64,000 nucleotides of DNA. It comes from Emiliania huxleyi CCMP1516 (Eukaryota > Haptophyta > Isochrysidales > Noelaerhabdaceae). The stretch spans positions 112,921 to 176,920 of the forward strand of contig NW_005195017.1 in NCBI RefSeq assembly GCF_000372725.1, in the 5' to 3' direction. Below, piece by piece: positions 1-10,606 of this stretch; position 1 is the stretch's first letter; each line of letters starts with the position of its first letter. Below the pieces are notes generated by a model. The model made no database searches and was not told the origin of the DNA. It was given only the letters and a program-made list of their open reading frames with translations. A program made the translations under genes and the position numbers.

Positions 1-1162
1 CCCCCCTGCAGAGGCTGGGGCATTTCCACGCCACTTCCGAGACACTTCCGGCTTGACGTTTTCAGCTGAGGTGCGCCCCGTTTGACCCCCCTTTTGGAAC
101 ACCTCCCTCACCTTTTTTTTCCTCCCTCCACCCCTCCACCCCTCCACCCCTCCACCCCTCCACCCCTCCCTCCACCCCCCTTTTACCCCCCCCCCCCCCC
201 CCCTCCCCCCTCCTCTCACCCAGCCTCTCACATACCCTCTCAGTCCAGCCCCCTGTGAGAGAGCTCATCCGGAACCCAGAGACCGCTACCCCAGAGACCG
301 CTACCCCAGAGACCGCTACCCCAGAGACCGCTACCCCAGAGACCGCTACCCCGTACAGAGCGCAGCCTCCTCTCCTCAAGGCGGGGTTTTCTTTTTCTCC
401 TCAGGCGCGCTAAGCGGAGCCGCGAGGCCGAGGAGCCTTCCGAGACACGCCCGAGACGGCACGGCGGCGGCGGCGGCGGCGAGGAGTCGGAAGTGTCGCG
501 GAAGCGTCCCGGAAGTGTCTCGGACAGGGCTCTGCTGGAGGTGCCATCGCTGCTGCGGAGGCACCGGCGGCGTAGAGGGGGAGCGGGCGGAGGCGGCGGC
601 GGAGGCAGCGGAGGCGGCGGCGGAGGCGGCGGCGGCGGCGGCGGAGGCGGAGGCGGAGGCGGAGGCGGAGGCGGAGGCGGAGGCGGAGGCGGCAAGGGCG
701 GGTGATTAGTTGCGTAAGCTTACGTAAACGGTGAATGCAGCCGGGAGCTCTGACGTGTGTGTTTGTGCCTTGCGCGCGTGTGGTGCGGTGTGTGTGTGTG
801 TGTGTGTGTGTGTGATCTCTGGTGGCGTCGCGTGCTGTTTGTTGGTTCTCCCATCCATGCGCGGCGCGCGGGCCTTGCGCTGTCTGTTTTCTCGCTTTCT
901 TCGTTGTGCGAGGGAGCTTCACGTGATTGAAAAATTCTTTCTTCGCACTTCAAAAGTGCTCCAAGTGCTCAAAACACAAAAGTTGTCTCACTCGACAGGC
1001 ACGAGCCACACACCCACACACACCGCTCACCCACGCGCACCGGGCCTTGCACTTTGAATGGGCCGTGGGGCTCCTGTCGTTAGACGTGGAGACGCGAGGG
1101 TTGCCCCCCCTTGCCCCACCACCTCGTGTGTGTGGAGAAGTTTACCTTACCTTAGAGGGAGC
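1..1162. repeat. Low-complexity, gene-free leading segment
   Basis: No convincing gene is seen here. The segment holds a C-rich tract with CCTCCACCC-type units (about 120-200), five tandem copies of a 16-mer containing CCAGAGACCGCTAC (277-352), a GGAGGC array (590-692) and a (GT)n run (788-812). GAAGTGTCTCGG-like 11-mers near 30-50 and 490-530 are variants of the 11-mer family that fills introns elsewhere in the window. Bases about 1008-1152 recur at about 47600-47745, next to a (CA)n run in both places. The reading frames crossing these tracts are proline, glycine or arginine homopolymers and are not accepted as genes. Confidence 0.7.
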
Positions 1163-1706
1163 GGACCGTGAGTTGAGGAAATCGGAGGACGCGACCCACT
1201 TCGCCACAGACGGTTCCGCGCCTCGCCGCTATGACGGCGACACGGCCGCAGCTCGTGTGCGTGTCGCCGTCTTTGTCCGGAGTGAAAAGTCCAACGCGCT
1301 CGTCGGTGACGGTGTCCTCCAACCTGCGCCGCGCTCGGCGAACCTCGACAGCGCTTTCGGCGGCATGCAGCTCTTTGCGCCTGAAGCTTGGAGAGCAGCT
1401 CCTCTGCTGTTCACACACTCTGCACAGTTGACACAGCCTACTGTGCGGCTGCCACAGCTGTGACAGCGATGGGCTCGCCCTCACTGGCCCTCAGTCACTT
1501 GTGCTGCGGCTTGTGTGAGCGACACTGCTCGGCGACTGCCGGCACACTGTGAGACCATGGGCGTGAGGTTAAACCACGCTACCAGCGCTTGGTCACATCG
1601 GCCCCGAGGTCAGATCCTTCTACTCTGTTGATGACAAGACTTGTCTACTGGCTGGAGCCGAGCAGGAGAGCCCAGCGCACAACCCCTGGAGGTCAACTCA
1701 GGGTCC
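1163..1706 (+). mobile_element. MITE-like element, copy 1 of 3
   Basis: A ~540-bp non-coding sequence with imperfect terminal inverted repeats: GGACCGTGAGTTGA at the left end and TCAACTCAGGGTCC at the right. Closely related copies lie at about 11334-11886 (+) and 59231-59774 (opposite orientation). All three share an internal block around 1200-1640. There is no convincing ORF. The TIRs and the size fit a non-autonomous DNA transposon, but a clear target-site duplication was not identified. Confidence 0.6.
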
Positions 1707-1843
1707 ACACCCCGTACCTACCTTAGGCACGAGCCACGATACGGCTTTACCAGGTGAGGAAACTGGCGCGTGCTGGGGCTCGCAGCCTCTTGCACGAGGC
1801 CATAAAAGCTCTGCTCTCGCTCCGACCGACACGGGGACGAGAC

Positions 1844-2890
1844 TCAGCCAGCGCCCTCGCCGCCTCCCTCTCCCCCTGCCACCCTCGCCGGCGAGTCTGC
1901 AGGCCGATAGTCGAGGAACTCGGAGACGTCGCCGACAAAGCCACACTCGAGCTCCTCCGGCATGTTGTCTGGTCTGCGCAGCGAGACGATCGAGTACGGC
2001 GCCTGATACAACATAATATGAGAGAGTACAAGAAGCGAGAGGATCGAGTACGGCGCCTGAGAGCGGGGCCAGAGACATCAGGCCTTCTCCTCCACCTCCC
2101 CGAGATCTCCCCGCCATCTTCCCGAGATCTCCCCGAGATCTCCCCTGCACCCGAGATTTAGCCGGGGTCGAGTCGACATCTAGCCGTGATCGACAGATCT
2201 GAATCGCAGGTGCGGAGACCACGCCGAGATCTAGCCGAGAACTAGCCGAGAACTAGCAGAGAGATATAGCGAGATCATAGCCGAGATCCAGCCGAGACTA
2301 GCCGGGACCTATGGCCGAGATCTCCCGCTTCCCGACGCCTGCAGCCCTACCACCAGCGACTTGGGAAGTGTCTAGGAAGTGTCTAGGAAGTGTCTAGGAA
2401 GTGTCTAGGAAGCGCCTGCAGCCCTACCACCAGCGACTTGCGCTGCAGGCGCAGCCGCTTCGACACCTTGGCCGCGTGCCTACCAAGACACAGCGGCCGC
2501 GTCATCCGAACCAGCACGTGGTGCGCCTCGGCGCCTCAGTGTACGTCTGCACTCGAGAATCAGCCGCTTGGTTCGCTGCGCCGCCTGCGTGAGAGTCCCA
2601 GTCTGACCGACTGCGACGCGGCCCACGAAAAGCCACTCGTCCGTCGCGTCGGACGGCGCCTCCGTGTCGCTGCCTGCAAAGCTGGCCGCCACCGCCGGGT
2701 CGACCCTCGCGAAGCAGTCGACTGACAGGGCGCCGGCCGCCACGAGCCGTCGGTATTCCGCCGCCGACGACTTTGTAGTGAGAGCGGCCGCCGGTGTACC
2801 GCCACCCTTGGCGAAGCCGGCCAAGAGCCGCGGCGCTGGAGCGCGCGGCGGGCAGGTGGCGCCAAGTGCCAGCGTAAGAAGGGCCGCCAT
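1844..2890 (-). CDS. Small conserved-looking protein, unknown function, 3 exons
   Basis: I do not recognise this protein with certainty. Exons at 2553-2890, 2416-2479 and 1844-2002 join in frame to about 186 aa; a further ATG lies in frame at 2914. The N-terminus begins with a hydrophobic stretch (AALLTLALGAT), so secretion or plastid import is possible. The middle (DEWLFVGRVAV ... LILEHAAKVSKRLRL) and the C-terminus (NMPEELECGFVGDVSEFLDY) look like genuine protein sequence. Intron 1 is GT-AG. Intron 2 (2003-2415) is read as GC-AG and is a pile of insertions: a 27-bp exon duplicate (2336-2362 and 2413-2439) around an 11-mer array, a CCGAGATCTAG-rich array (about 2097-2330), and a 54-bp duplicate of the start of exon 3. 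CAG|GCG or TCAG|GCG recurs at each copy. The reading frame is well supported; the function is not. Confidence 0.68.
2097..2412. repeat. Minisatellites inside the intron of the 1844-2890 gene
   Basis: About 2097-2330 holds degenerate CCGAGATCTAGC-type units of 10-12 bp. About 2363-2412 holds four to five GGAAGTGTCTA units of 11 bp, bounded on both sides by the same 27-bp exon segment. No protein sense is seen in either tract. Confidence 0.8.
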
Positions 2891-3329
2891 GGCAAAAAAA
2901 CGTTCTGTTGCCATCCCAAACTGTCACTCCCCTTTCTCCCGGCCGGGGTGGGGCGCGCGCGGGGGCGGCGGGTGTGCGGCGAGTGTGCGGGATGTCTGTG
3001 GGCCCGAGAGCGATATGCCATGTGTTTGTTTCATAACATCGAAGGCTAAGCTCAAAAAAATCTCGCTCCGAGTGGCGGTGGCCAAATTCGAGACCCACCT
3101 CGAGACCATACCCCCCGCCTCTTGGAAGACCTGCTTGGGGTATCGTAGGGGGCTAGCCTTGGGCGGTCAGGACCATACCCCCCCCCCCCCCCCTTGGGCC
3201 GCCGAGCCTACCATACCATACGTAAATACCCCGGAAAAAGTTAGTTGGAACCCTGGATGGATGACTGCACTCTCTCGAGGTTCTCGAGGTGGGTATCGGG
3301 TCACACCAATCCTCGCTACCCAACGCGGG

Positions 3330-3386
3330 GTCACACCAATCCTCGCTACCCAACGCGCCGCGTTGGGTAGCGAGGATTGGTGTGAC
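3330..3386. repeat. 28-bp inverted repeat with 1-nt spacer
   Basis: Arms 3330-3357 and 3359-3386 are exact reverse complements around a single central C. A third, direct copy of the arm lies just upstream at 3299-3329. It could form a cruciform. No gene or terminator function is evident. Confidence 0.9.
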
Positions 3387-4569
3387 GCGATCCACGCAGG
3401 CGTGTTTTCTGGCGGCCGACCGTCAGTGCACGGAGTTGCCCCTTCTCCGACTGCCCCGGCTAGTTCACGGGTTTCGCGGGAGTGACCCCATGCGTCAAAA
3501 CCCGCGTGCCGCGACCTAGCGCGGGTGGGTTGGAGGGGGCTCGCTGCAAGAAAGGAGTAATGGAGAAGTCTGTCCGCGCCTAAGGATTCTGCCTTTCCTA
3601 TTCTGCTCTACTACACAAGGATTCTTGCTATTCTACCTCTCACTAGATTCCCCTTCCCAGGTTCCTCTTCTGCTCAGATATTCTGATTCTCTCCCCAGAC
3701 TCTCTCTTGGCCCCGCTTTCAGCTTCCTGATTCTCCATTCTCGTTTCCTCCGCTTCCTTTCCGATTCTCTAGGGCAGCCAGAGCCAATTCCTGATTCTGC
3801 CCCCCCCTCCCGATTCTCCTGTCTCTCTTCCTATTCTTGATGCTCCATTTGATTCCTGATTCCTGATTCCTGATTTGTCGGATCGCCCACATTTTGACCG
3901 GGATTCTGATTCCTCACGGGAGAGGTCCTCACGGGAGAGGTCCTCACGGGAGAGGTCCTCACTGGTGTGGAGGTCCTCACACCTCAAACAAAGGCGGTCC
4001 GTGTGAGGACCTCTTGAGCTAATCAGTGTTTGGATTAGCTCGGTGGCATCGAGCGCAGCCAGTGCGACCTCTTGAGCGGTAGAGGCGGCAACCGACAACT
4101 ACTCTCGACTGCTCGGGTAGGAAGGCTGCCTGCCTGGGGCGGAATCTCAAAAAGCACTGTCTGTCAAGTTGTTGTTTGAATCAGTAAGAAGGTGTGACTT
4201 GTGCATTCCATTGATATGGCTGGGGAGACGTGCGCTTCTTGAGGCAACTTCTTGTTGTATACGGCGCTCTGTCCCACTTTGTGCTTGGCCGATCGAATAA
4301 AAGAATTTTACGACGGGGCGCGTCTGCAATTGAACAAAAGCAACATGAGTCCAGTATGGGTGGACATGACACATGTAAGTACCGAGAACAGTCAGGCTCG
4401 ACGCGGTATGTATGGGTGGACACTGGACAGATGATCCCGTGCCCAAAAAAAGGAAAGAATTTTACAACAAAACTCCCTCGCACAACACTGGGCACGGGAC
4501 TGGCGCGCACTGGCACTAACACAGGTACACCAAGGAAAACAAACAACCCAAGCGGCACTCTTTTCGCTA

Positions 4570-4586
4570 GCGTAGTAAATTCTTTT
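4570..4586 (+). promoter_or_regulatory. Candidate core promoter block of the RCC1 gene
   Basis: TAGTAAATTCTTTTTCGCG sits immediately before the ATG at 4592. The same A/T-rich block (TTTAAATTCTTTT or TAAAATTCTTTTT) precedes at least six other genes in the window, here in sense orientation. Confidence 0.5.
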
Positions 4587-4591
4587 TCGCG

Positions 4592-6013
4592 ATGTCCGCC
4601 TCGCCGCGCCGCCGCTCGCGCCGCCTCGTCCCCTCCGCCGCGCCCTCGCCAAGCACGCTGCCGCCCGCCCGCTTCCTCGACCTCCCCACGGACCTCCTCG
4701 CCCGCGCCCTCTCTCGCTGCGACCCCGCCGACATCGCTCGCGTCGCGGCCGTCTCGCATCTCTTCCACGCCTCACTTGCGGTGGAGGGCATCCGCTTGTG
4801 GGCGCAAGAGCGCGGCTTCGAGCTGCCGGCGCTGCCGGAGGGCGAGGTCTGCGCCGTGCGGTGGCTGTGCTATTCTGCGCTGCTGCGCGAGGCCAACCCG
4901 CCGGCGAGGGCGGCGGCAGGCGAATGGCACAGCGTCTTCATCGACGGCGAGGGGCGGCTCTCGTCGTGCGGCTCTGCGACGGTCTGGAACCCAGCCCTGC
5001 TCGGGCACGGCGAGGGCGTGACGCGGCTTAACGCGCCGACCCGCCTCCCGTCGACGCTGGGAGGCGAGCGCGCCGTGAGCGTGGCGGCAGGAGCTTGCCA
5101 CAGCCTCGCCCTCACCAGCAGCGGCGCCGTTTGGAGCTGGGGCCAGGGAGGCGTGGGCGCACTGGGCCACGGCGACCATGAGGATCAGTGGCGGCCGACG
5201 AAGATCGAGGCCTTTGCTGGCCAGCGCGTCGTCGCCGTGTCGGCTGGAGATAGTAACAGCCTCGCCATCACCGCTGATGGCGCCCTCTGGAGCTGGGGCT
5301 ATGGAAGGCATGGCCAGCTGGGCCACAGCGACACGCAGAACCAGCTGCTGCCAAAGAAGGTCGAGGCCTTGACTGGCCAGCGCGTCGTCGCCGTGTCGGC
5401 TGGAGCGTTCCACAGCCTCGCCCTCACCGCCGACGGCTCCGCCTGGAGCTGGGGCTATGGCTACTCTGGCCAGCTGGGCCACGGCGACCAGCAGCGCCAG
5501 CTGCTGCCGAAGAAGGTCGAGGCCTTTGCTGGCCGGCGCGTCGTCGCTGTGTCGGCGGGAGCCCGCCACAGCCTCGCCCTCACTGCCGACGGCGCTGACT
5601 GGAGCTGGGGCTCTGGAGCCGTCGGCGAGCTGGGCCACGGCGACGTGCAGAACCAGCTGCTGCCCAAGAAGGTCGAGGCCTTGGCTGGCCAGCGCGTCGT
5701 CGCTGTGTCGGCGGGAGCATTCTACAGCCTCTCCCTCACCGCCGACGGCAGAGTCTGGAGCTGGGGCAGTGGAGCTTGGGGCCGGTTGGGCCATGGCGAC
5801 CAGCAGCACCAGCTGCTGCCCAAGAAGATCGAGGCCTTCGCTGGCCAGCGCGTCGTCGCTGTGTCGGCTGGAGGCAACCACAGCCTTGCCCTCACCGCCG
5901 ACGCTGCTGTCTTCACCTGGGGCCAGGGCACAAGCGGCTGCCTAGGCCACGGAGAGAACCTGTCCAACCAGCTGCTGCCCAAGAAGATCGAGGCGTGGGC
6001 GCCGGGGCAGTGA
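4592..6013 (+). CDS. F-box and RCC1-repeat protein
   Basis: A single-exon gene of 473 aa. After a short basic Ser/Arg-rich start, residues about 30-75 form an F-box-like segment (LDLPTDLLARALSRCDPADI). From about residue 125 to the end there are six to seven RCC1/BLIP-II-type repeats of about 50 residues, each with SAG..HSLALTADG, WSWG and LGHGD signatures. This should fold as a beta-propeller. The F-box suggests a substrate adaptor of an SCF ubiquitin ligase, with the propeller as the binding face; that role is inferred from architecture only. The central repeats are almost identical in both protein and DNA, which suggests recent internal duplication or gene conversion. It has no introns, unlike most neighbours. 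The ATG was chosen because it lies directly after the A/T-rich promoter block and gives the full F-box. Confidence 0.88.
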   Translation: MSASPRRRSRRLVPSAAPSPSTLPPARFLDLPTDLLARALSRCDPADIARVAAVSHLFHASLAVEGIRLWAQERGFELPALPEGEVCAVRWLCYSALLREANPPARAAAGEWHSVFIDGEGRLSSCGSATVWNPALLGHGEGVTRLNAPTRLPSTLGGERAVSVAAGACHSLALTSSGAVWSWGQGGVGALGHGDHEDQWRPTKIEAFAGQRVVAVSAGDSNSLAITADGALWSWGYGRHGQLGHSDTQNQLLPKKVEALTGQRVVAVSAGAFHSLALTADGSAWSWGYGYSGQLGHGDQQRQLLPKKVEAFAGRRVVAVSAGARHSLALTADGADWSWGSGAVGELGHGDVQNQLLPKKVEALAGQRVVAVSAGAFYSLSLTADGRVWSWGSGAWGRLGHGDQQHQLLPKKIEAFAGQRVVAVSAGGNHSLALTADAAVFTWGQGTSGCLGHGENLSNQLLPKKIEAWAPGQ

Positions 6014-6964
6014 TGAGAAGGGCGAAGGGTGCAAGGCTCTGTGTTGCCGCGTCGCACACGTGCCTATTCGCGCCGCCTATTCGCGCCGCCGGCACTGGTA
6101 GTGGCTTGGGCGGCCCTCAGCCGACGCTCGTCACCTGCGACGTATGCGAGAAGTGCGAGATGCGAATTCGGGACGGTTGATGCATGGCCACACTGTCTCC
6201 TGGTGGCACCTAGGCCGCGGGCTGTGATGTGGGGCGCCCGAACCCCGAGCCCGACAGACATGAAGCATGCTACCGTCTTGCGGGAGTTCGTATCTCCACA
6301 CACTCCAGACGTCTAGACCCGTAGACGATACAGGAGCCACGGGCATTAAAAGTGCAGGTGCACAATCACACCGACCCACCGACGACCAGGCAGTGAGTGC
6401 TACGTACTTTACTCTTAAGCCAGTTTTATTAGCAGACTACCACTACGCACTAAAGCCGTAGCAAAAGCAGTGATAACTGATTCTTTGGTTGTACTAGTAG
6501 CGGAAGAAGGAGAGCAACCGACGAAAGGAGAGACACAAATGTACACCACGAGAGGAGACACAGGCACGCACACGAACAAGCATATATACACGCAGCAAAT
6601 CGGGACGCGTCGCTGCCTCTCGGGACTCGCCAGACAACACACACACAGCGTCTGCAGCATGCAGCAAATACACGGAGTCGGAGAGAGACCACTGTCTCCG
6701 GGGCGTCTACGAACGTCCCTGCGTATCAAAAGCGACAAGCGCGCGGCGCCGCGACATGCACATGGCTTGGACCAGAAGCAACGGGCGACACACGCCGAGA
6801 GAGTGAGACGCACCCCTCCCCACGGCCCACGCGCGGACCGGTTCCGGCGCACCGCGCGGGGGTGGGGAAGAGAGAGTGCTCAGTCACTTAGGCCTCGCCA
6901 GCCGCTCTGACTCTCCACGTCCGGCACCGCGGCGAGACCCGCGCTTGCCTCCCGGCGACCCTCT
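6014..6964. other. Intergenic between convergent RCC1 and permease genes
   Basis: The two flanking genes converge here, so this is shared 3' flank. It contains an A-rich stretch with short CACA runs (about 6540-6660) and no frame with recognisable protein features. Tiny repeats such as TTCGCGCCGCC (6066-6087) occur. I see nothing else that can be supported. Confidence 0.5.
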
Positions 6965-9900
6965 CTACATCGCCTCCTTTGCGACGTCCACCGGCGCGCC
7001 CGCCATCGCCTTGGACCACCAATCGCCAAAGGAGCCTATTCACGGCACCACACGGTGTGAAGAGGCGACCCATTCACAGCTCGGCCCGTCAGACGACACA
7101 CCGATGACGATGAGCTTCGAGTTCATGGCTTGCTCGTCCTCCGCCACCGCCTGCGCGGGAATACTCCGAGAAGGTTCCGGGAAAGCTCCGGCGAGGGGAA
7201 GCGCTGCGCCGAGGCAGAGGAAGCCAAAGTGTATAGAGTGGAGGTATGGCCGAGGCATGGCCGAGAGATATGGCCGCGACATGGCCGAGATAAGGCCGAG
7301 ACATGGCCGAGGTATGGCCGAGAGATCTGGCCGAGAGTTCGCCGAGAGATATGGCCGAGAGATGGCCGAGAGTTCGCCGAGAGATGGGCGAGAGATGCAT
7401 CTGGCCGAGAGTTCGCGCCGAGAGATATGGCCGAGAGATGGCCGAGAGTTCGCCGAGAGATGGGCGAGAGATCTGGCCGAGAGACGGCCTCACCTCGTCC
7501 GAGTCCGCGAGCAGCTTCTGCGGGTACTTGTCAGGGAAGGTCTTCTGGAGGAAGTGCCTAGGAAGTGTCTGGGAAGTGTCTAGGAAGTGTCCGCGGGGAC
7601 TTGTCAGGGAGGTATTCTGCAGAGGAAGTGCCAGAGCAGCATGCAGGCGGCCAGGAAGTGTCTAGGAAGTGTCTAGGAAGTGTCTGCCAGAGCAGCATGC
7701 AGGCGGTAGTGTCTAGGAAGTGTCTAGGAAGTGTCTAGGAAGTATCTGCCAGAGCAGCATGCAGGCGGTCACGGTGAGGTACGCCATCGACGTCTGGAAG
7801 GCCGAGGTAGAGTAGCGCGGGTCGTTCTTCTGCGACGGCCACAGGCTGTTGCCGCCCGAGTGGTACCTAGACACTTCCTAGACACTTCCTAGACACTTTC
7901 TAGACGGCCACAAGCTGTTGCCGCCCGTAGCCGTACCTGAAAAAAGAAACGCACGGGGCTAAGAAGGGAAGGGAGTCCAGACACCCGTCGCCGCCCAAGA
8001 CAGTTTGGTACCCGTCCATGAAGGCTCCGTCGACGAACTTGATCTCCGGCTGGTGGATGATGCCGAGCAGGGCGAAGACGAAGGCGACGAGGGACGCGAA
8101 TGCCGCCGCGACGTACCTGTGTGTGGAGTGGTTCACAAGAGGTGCCGGGGAGCTGTGAAGAGGCGCCACTTCCTTGACACTTCCTAGACATTTCCTCGGG
8201 GCACTTCCTAGACATTCCGCAGCCGGCGGGGCGCTGCCACACAGCTCTGTGGGCCAGTTCATCACGGCTGTGGGTAGTACAGCTCTGTGGGGGCGGGCGC
8301 TGCATACTTTCGGTCGATGGCGTACACGAGGATGGCCGCCCAGAGCATGCCGAGGAGGAGGTTGCCTGTGTCACATCCGGGGGACGAGGAAGGGGGGAGA
8401 GGGGGCAGGAGCAAGTGGAACTACTTGGAGGTGGGATGCTTGGCGGGCGAGGCCAGGGGGTGGGGAGGAGGGCGGCGGCGACGGCGGCGGCGACGGCGAG
8501 GCAGAGGGAGGGGGGGAGGGAGAGGTGGAGGGGGGGGGGGAAGGGAGAGGTGGAGAGGGTTGGGGCGGCGGGGGAGAGGGCGGCGGCGACGGCGGCGGCG
8601 ACGGCGAGGCCAGAGGTGTTGGGAGGAGGTGGCGCGCCTGTGGCCATCATGTTGAGATATGAATACGAGGTTCATATCTCGCGTCGGAGATTGGAGATCT
8701 GTCTCGCCTGTGGCCATCATGTTGAGCCCGATGCCAACCTCCGAGTCCGGCGTCACGGTACCGACGGTGCACGCGTAGTTTGCCTGTGCGTTCACGAGCC
8801 GACACAAGCGGTCATCCATGGAGTCGTGAGGCGCCGGCGGTGCGAGGCAATCGCGCTAAGGTTGCCCAGGCGAAGAAGAGGGCGAAGAAGGTGACGGCGT
8901 GGTGGCGCTGCGGCATGACGCGCGTGCACTCCTGGGAAGGAAGGGGGGGGGGGGGGAGGGGGAGGGAGTGGCGAGATCTGGGGAGATATGAGGAGATGTG
9001 GTAGCACTCTCCTCGCAGAGCATCAGCCCGAAGATCATGATCGTCGGGCCGGACGCGACGGCGGGGGTGATGTCGAGGATGAAAGGGAAGATGCCTGTGT
9101 TCACAGTTGGCAGGGAGAGTACACCGGGTTGCTCGTGCGTGAGAGAGGTCGAGAGGGAAGGGGAAGGTGATGCACCGGCGAGGGTGATGACGAGGTAGAT
9201 CACCCCGTTGGCAAAGGAGAAGAAGTACTTGCCGCCGATCTTCTTGTGGACCGGGTGGCCAAAGTAGATGCAGGTACCTGGGAAGTGTCTTGGAAGTGTC
9301 TTGGAAGTGGCTAGGAGGTGTCTGCCAAAGTAGATGCAGGTACCTAACGCCACTCGCAGCACCACACATGAGTCCGAGTGTGGGTCTCTTCTTGTGCGTG
9401 TACCGGGAGAAGCCGCGTGCAAGCTGCCGAACGGCGAGATATGGGGAGATATGGGGAGATATGGGGAGATGTGGGGGGGTGTGGGGAGATATGCTGCAGG
9501 CTGCCGAACGGCGAGCCGAAGATCGCGCCGAGCGCCGTGAAGAGCCCGTCCGAGATGAGCGTCTCCCCTACACAAGAAAAAGAAACGCCCACTCAAAGAG
9601 AGAGGGGCCGTGAAGCGACCCGTCCGAGATGAGCGGTCTCTCCGATGGGGAAGGGGTCGCCCGCATTGTAGGCCTACAGACACTTCCCAGACCCCCTTCC
9701 TAGACACTTCCTGGACATTTCACGGACCGCCCGCATTGTAGGCCGACACGAGCGACATGATGTCGCCTGCGGCGGGGCAGAGTTGTCTCATGGCATGTGT
9801 CAAATTCGAGGATCAACTTCGGCTATGTCTCTGAGGTCGCCGGCGGTCGCGCTGATGGCGATCGGGAGGATCGTGCCGATCGCGGGGCCTACATCAAGAA

Positions 9901-10606
9901 AGAAAAACAGCCGCCTCTTCACTAGGAGATGGGGTAGGCAGGGTCGCGCCGCGATGGGGCGGGGCCCATGTCGGCGAAGCCCTCGAAGCAAGCGGCGCCC
10001 GCCCAGAGCCCCCCGCCAGGCCAGTCAAAGGCGTAGCCTAGACCAGAAAAACGAAACGCGTCACGCGGGGGAGAGCGCTGTGGAGAGCCCGCCAGCGCCC
10101 GTCAGAGAGAACCCGGCGCGGCGGCGGGGCGGGGAGAGGCAGTGGGCGGTGCGAGGAGACGCACTGATGCCGTAAGGCTGGGAGGTGAATTCGCGGCCGA
10201 ACTGAGTCTTCATGCGCGTCGCCATCCAGGAGTAGTACACGTTGCCCAGGAAGAGGACGAAGCCGCAGCCCGGGATGATTCGCTTGTAGAGAAGCTCCCT
10301 CGCTTTGTCGCCTCCGTCGGTGACGTCGAAGAGCCTGGTGGCGGAGTCGGCGTGTGGATGCCGGTTTAGGGCCGGAGAGAGCGAAATGGCGTGAAGAGTG
10401 GGAATCGGTGGTGGGAGCGACTCGTGGGCGGTGAAGGGGGGCGCTTGCCAGATTGCCGAGAAGGTGAGCATCGTCGAGAGGTTGTCAAAGAACAGCGAGC
10501 ACAGGCAGGCAAAATCGCCGGCGGTGGGCTTCAGATTGCCCCAGAAGGGTGCGCCGAGCGACGCGACGAGCTTGCCAGGGGCCATCCAGTCCGAGACGTA
10601 CGACAT
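6965..10606 (-). CDS. NCS2-type nucleobase permease, 17 exons
   Basis: Integral-membrane purine/pyrimidine permease of the NCS2 (xanthine-uracil/AzgA-like) superfamily. Exons run 10606-10449, 10334-10165, 10037-9966, 9888-9841, 9766-9744, 9673-9643, 9567-9502, 9277-9176, 9094-9012, 8931-8857, 8783-8708, 8365-8308, 8116-8012, 7866-7750, 7557-7494, 7150-7100 and 7009-6965. They sum to 1344 nt, 447 aa, with every junction in frame. Diagnostic stretches are FDNLSTMLTFSAIW, the SQPYG segment, GETLISDGLFTALGAIFGSP, IYFGHPVHKKIGGKYF followed by FANGVIYL, and several hydrophobic helices. Donors are 6 GT, 8 GC and 2 GA; all 16 downstream exons start with G. Many introns consist of an exon-derived direct repeat around an 11-mer or 10-mer array. 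The start is uncertain: an in-frame ATG also exists at 10900, nearer to the promoter-like block at 10949. Substrate cannot be read from sequence. Confidence 0.88.
7245..7905. repeat. Intronic minisatellites in the permease gene (3' half)
   Basis: About 7245-7490 is a GGCCGAGAGATAT-type array of 11-12 bp units inside intron 15. About 7556-7757 and 7864-7903 are AGTGTCTAGGA 11-mer arrays. A 22-bp exon segment (TGCCAGAGCAGCATGCAGG...) occurs three times, at 7629-7650, 7685-7706 and 7747-7768, separating the arrays. A 25-bp segment occurs at 7834-7858 and 7903-7927 around another array. Confidence 0.9.
8366..9745. repeat. Intronic insertions in the permease gene (5' half)
   Basis: Within this gene lie a GGCGGCGAC/G-rich intron (about 8400-8620), a 22-bp duplicate (8635-8656 and 8705-8726) around ~48 unrelated bases, a GGGGAGATAT 10-mer array (about 9435-9495) bounded by copies of TCGCCGTTCGGCAGC, and two 11-mer arrays. 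One array lies between 22-bp copies at 9258-9279 and 9324-9345, the other between 16-bp copies at 9658-9673 and 9728-9743. Each array sits between copies of the neighbouring exon end. Confidence 0.85.

Larger units (their letters stand above)
2915..4591. other. Intergenic: palindrome, short tandem repeats, no secure gene
   Basis: The segment holds a nearly perfect palindrome at 3330-3386, a T/C-rich tract built of ATTCTGATTC-like units (about 3588-3880), three copies of TCCTCACGGGAGAGG (about 3917-3962), and a C-run near 3180. A frame on the minus strand starting at 4098 (MSVAASTAQEVALAALDATEL...) could be a short exon. It contains CTCAAGAGGTC twice, the hallmark of the window's introns, but it has no supported continuation. 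Bases 4411-4435 resemble part of the dispersed repeat at about 51735. Confidence 0.55.

Noticed and set aside
590-700. Long open frames through a GGAGGC array
   Set aside because: They are homopolymeric Gly, Ala/Glu, Arg or Pro in all frames and reflect the repeat, not a protein.
7245-7760. CRISPR array (regular direct repeats)
   Set aside because: Repeats are 10-12 bp minisatellites or duplicated exon pieces, not 25-35 bp repeats with unique spacers, and the host is eukaryotic.
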